From Bacillota bacterium (GTDB lineage: Bacteria; Bacillota; Clostridia; UBA1381), in the NCBI GenBank assembly GCA_021205715.1, contig JAJPXA010000178.1, positions 1 through 6,211 on the forward strand: a DNA stretch of 6,211 bases, read 5' to 3'. Positions 4,030-6,211 of the stretch are shown here, in pieces. The notes beneath the pieces are model-generated. The model was not told where the DNA came from and made no database searches. It was given only the letters and a program-made list of their open reading frames with translations. How positions within the stretch are numbered: position 1 is the stretch's first letter; every line of letters starts with the position of its first letter. The position numbers and the translations under genes are program-made.

Positions 4030-6211
4030 TACAGATGCAGTACCCTTTCCTTTATTTCCTGAGTGCGTCCCTGATTCCAAAACTGCGTTCCGATATAGCC
4101 GCAGGTTCTGCGCGCCACGTTCATCTTATCCTGATCTCTGTTGCCGCAATTGGGGCACTCCCACACAAGCTTTTTATCGTCGTCCTCGACTATGCGTATC
4201 TCGCCGTCATAGCCGCATACATGGCAATAATCGCTCTTTGTGTTAATTTCCGCGTACATAATGTGGTCATACAAATACTTCAATATCTCAATCACCGCCG
4301 GAATATTATCCTGCATATTCGGAACCTCGATATAGCTTATCGCGCCGCCGGGCGAAAGCTCCTGAAACTCCGATTCCATACTGAGCTTACTGAACGCGTC
4401 GATAGGCTCGGTTACGTGAATATGGTAGGAATTGGTGATATAGTTTTTGTCGGTCACACCCTTGATTATGCCGAAACGCTTTTGCAGGCATTTTGAAAAT
4501 TTGTAGGTCGTCGACTCAAGCGGCGTTCCGTAGAGCGAATAATCTATATTTTCCGCCGCCTTCCATTTCGCGCAGGCATCGTTGAGTTTCTGCATTATCT
4601 TGAGTCCCAACTCTCTGCCGCCGTCGTCCGTAAGCTTCTCGCCGATAAGCTCATACACGCACTCCCACAATCCCGCATATCCGAGCGAAAGTGTGGAATA
4701 ACCGCCGTAGAGCAGCTTCGTTATCGGCTCGCCCTTTTTAAGCCGCGCGAGCGCGCCGTACTGCCACAATATCGGCGCGGCGTCCGACGTCGTATTCTTC
4801 AAGCGCTCGTGACGCGCGATAAGCGCCTTATGGCACAGTTCCAACCGTCTGTCCAATATATCCCAAAAATCCTCCAAGCCGTTGCCGTTCTCAACCGCCG
4901 TGCAGGCGGCATCGACAAGATTTATCGTGACAACGCCCTGATTAAATCTGCCGTAATACTTCGGCTTGCCGTTCTCATCGACGTAAGGCGTCAAAAAGCT
5001 GCGGCAACCCATACAGGTGTAGCAATGACCCTCGCCGTTTTTGTCCTTTTTGAGCTTGAGCATAATCTTCTCGGAAATATAATCGGGCACCATACGCTTC
5101 GCGGAGCATTTCGCGGCAAGCTCGGTAAGGTAAAAATACTTAGAGTCCTCGTGAATATTGTCCTCCTCCAAAACATATATGAGCTTCGGAAACGCGGGCG
5201 TTATCCACACGCCCTTCTCGTTTTTCACGCCGCGTATTCTCTGCTTGAGCATTTCCTCTATAACCAGCGCCAAATCCGCTTTTTCCCTCTCATTTTTTGC
5301 CTCGGAAAGATACATAAATATCGTGACGAACGGCGCCTGACCGTTGGTGGTCATTAATGTTACAAGCTGATACTGTATTGTCTGCACGCCGCGGTTTATC
5401 TCGCTTTTTAAGCGCCTCTCGACAAGCTCCGAGAATTTCTCCTCATCGCATGAGCCGCCTACCGCCTCAATCTCCGCCTTAAGCTGACGTCTTATCGTCT
5501 GACGCGACACGTCGACAAACGGCACAAGATGAGTAAGGCTTATGCTCTGACCGCCGTATTGATTACTCGCGACCTGCGCGATAATCTGCGTCGCGATATT
5601 GCACGCGGTTGAAAAGCTGTGCGGCGTTTCAATCATCGTTTCGCTTATCACGGTGCCGTTTTGGAGCATATCCTTAAGATTAATGAGGTCGCAGTTATGC
5701 ATATGCTGCGCGAAATAGTCCATATCGTGGAAATGTATTATGCCCTGCTTGTGCGCGTCGATAATATCGGGCGAAAGCAAAAGCCTCTCGGTTATATCCT
5801 TGCTGACCTCGCCCGCCATATAGTCGCGCTGAACGCTGTTTACGGTCGGGTTTTTATTGGAATTTTCCTGCTTTACCTCCTCGTTGTTGCATTCGAGCAG
5901 GCTTAAAATCTGATTATCCGTCGTGTTTGTTTTACGCACGAGGCTTCGTGTAAATCTGAATCGTATGTAGCGTTTCGCGACCTCATATGCGCCGTGCGCC
6001 ATAATCTCCGTTTCGACAAGCTCCTGTATTTCCTCGACCGACAAAGCGCGGTTCATCTTCAAGCAATAGTCCTCTACTTTTTTCGCGATTTCATCTATGT
6101 CCTCTTCCGACAGCTCCGCCCCATCTCTGCCGGCATCTCTGGCTTTCGTGACAGCCGCCTTGATTTTTGAAATATCAAAAACCATCTCCGAGCCGTTTCG
6201 CTTTATAATCT
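4029..6211 (-). CDS. nrdD: Anaerobic (class III) ribonucleoside-triphosphate reductase, 5' end cut by the window
   Basis: This enzyme reduces ribonucleoside triphosphates to deoxy forms by glycyl-radical chemistry, in the cytoplasm and only without oxygen. The frame has a Met at 6185, but it continues open to the edge as IIKRNGSE-MVFD, the opening strand of the ATP-cone, so the true start is just outside, probably one or two codons away. Numbered from Met 6185: ATP-cone up to about 85; substrate-site Cys C165 (MHNC); C391/C394 in CYTCMGCRSF, with C394 the likely second active-site Cys; zinc site C654, C657, C677 and C680; glycyl radical G696 in RTCGYIG near the C-terminus. All key residues are present and no frameshift is seen. 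M392 and N415 lie at -2 and +21 from C394, the spacing seen in T4 NrdD (C290, N311), which suggests the formate-using subtype. It is coupled to nrdG downstream. Confidence 0.97.
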   Translation of the reverse strand, partial: IIKRNGSEMVFDISKIKAAVTKARDAGRDGAELSEEDIDEIAKKVEDYCLKMNRALSVEEIQELVETEIMAHGAYEVAKRYIRFRFTRSLVRKTNTTDNQILSLLECNNEEVKQENSNKNPTVNSVQRDYMAGEVSKDITERLLLSPDIIDAHKQGIIHFHDMDYFAQHMHNCDLINLKDMLQNGTVISETMIETPHSFSTACNIATQIIAQVASNQYGGQSISLTHLVPFVDVSRQTIRRQLKAEIEAVGGSCDEEKFSELVERRLKSEINRGVQTIQYQLVTLMTTNGQAPFVTIFMYLSEAKNEREKADLALVIEEMLKQRIRGVKNEKGVWITPAFPKLIYVLEEDNIHEDSKYFYLTELAAKCSAKRMVPDYISEKIMLKLKKDKNGEGHCYTCMGCRSFLTPYVDENGKPKYYGRFNQGVVTINLVDAACTAVENGNGLEDFWDILDRRLELCHKALIARHERLKNTTSDAAPILWQYGALARLKKGEPITKLLYGGYSTLSLGYAGLWECVYELIGEKLTDDGGRELGLKIMQKLNDACAKWKAAENIDYSLYGTPLESTTYKFSKCLQKRFGIIKGVTDKNYITNSYHIHVTEPIDAFSKLSMESEFQELSPGGAISYIEVPNMQDNIPAVIEILKYLYDHIMYAEINTKSDYCHVCGYDGEIRIVEDDDKKLVWECPNCGNRDQDKMNVARRTCGYIGTQFWNQGRTQEIKERVLHL

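Noticed and set aside
4035..5906. Several + strand open frames opposite nrdD, and a short - strand one in another frame
   Set aside because: All lie inside nrdD, whose protein is full of family motifs; none has a convincing ribosome-binding site or a recognisable product.

Overview
The window looks like a piece of chromosome from an anaerobic, low-to-moderate GC Gram-positive bacterium, most likely a gut Clostridia (Bacillota). The reasons are a class III (strictly anaerobic, glycyl-radical) ribonucleotide reductase, strong Shine-Dalgarno sequences, tRNA genes with encoded CCA ends, and a cysteine desulfurase-like/DUF3343 gene pair of a kind I know mainly from Clostridia and related Bacillota. 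The taxon is an inference; no rRNA or other diagnostic marker is present.

Layout, left to right. (1) 1-1237: an AT-rich tyrosine-recombinase integrase on the + strand. Its promoter is overlapped by a 32-bp interrupted palindrome, and a pair of 10-bp direct repeats follows the gene. This is probably the end of an integrative element whose body lies to the left of the window. (2) 1305-1900: a five-gene tRNA cluster on the - strand, in the order Gly(UCC)-Arg(UCU)-His(GUG)-Gln(UUG)-Lys(UUU). It has a perfect sigma-A consensus promoter with an extended -10, and it ends in a hairpin that can terminate in both directions. The 3' end of tRNA-Lys faces the integrase, the classic arrangement for an element inserted at a tRNA gene. 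(3) 1990-3352: a two-gene - strand operon encoding a small DUF3343 protein (putative Se/S carrier-like) and a cysteine desulfurase-family PLP enzyme, with overlapping reading frames. (4) 3474-6211: the - strand nrdD-nrdG operon, encoding the anaerobic ribonucleoside-triphosphate reductase and its radical-SAM activase. The two are coupled by a TAATG junction and followed by a strong intrinsic terminator. The nrdD 5' end runs off the right edge.

The housekeeping part (about 1340-6211) is chromosomal backbone; the integrase part is visibly different in base and codon use. NrdD makes deoxynucleotides under anaerobiosis and NrdG installs its glycyl radical. The DUF3343/desulfurase pair probably mobilises sulfur or selenium from an amino acid, but nothing else from a selenium pathway is visible here. 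Three gene starts were moved inward from the longest reading frame on ribosome-binding-site evidence or translational coupling, and nrdD was extended to the window edge. I found no CRISPR array, insertion sequence or clearly new system; the most open points are the integrase-tRNA junction and the role of the DUF3343/desulfurase pair.
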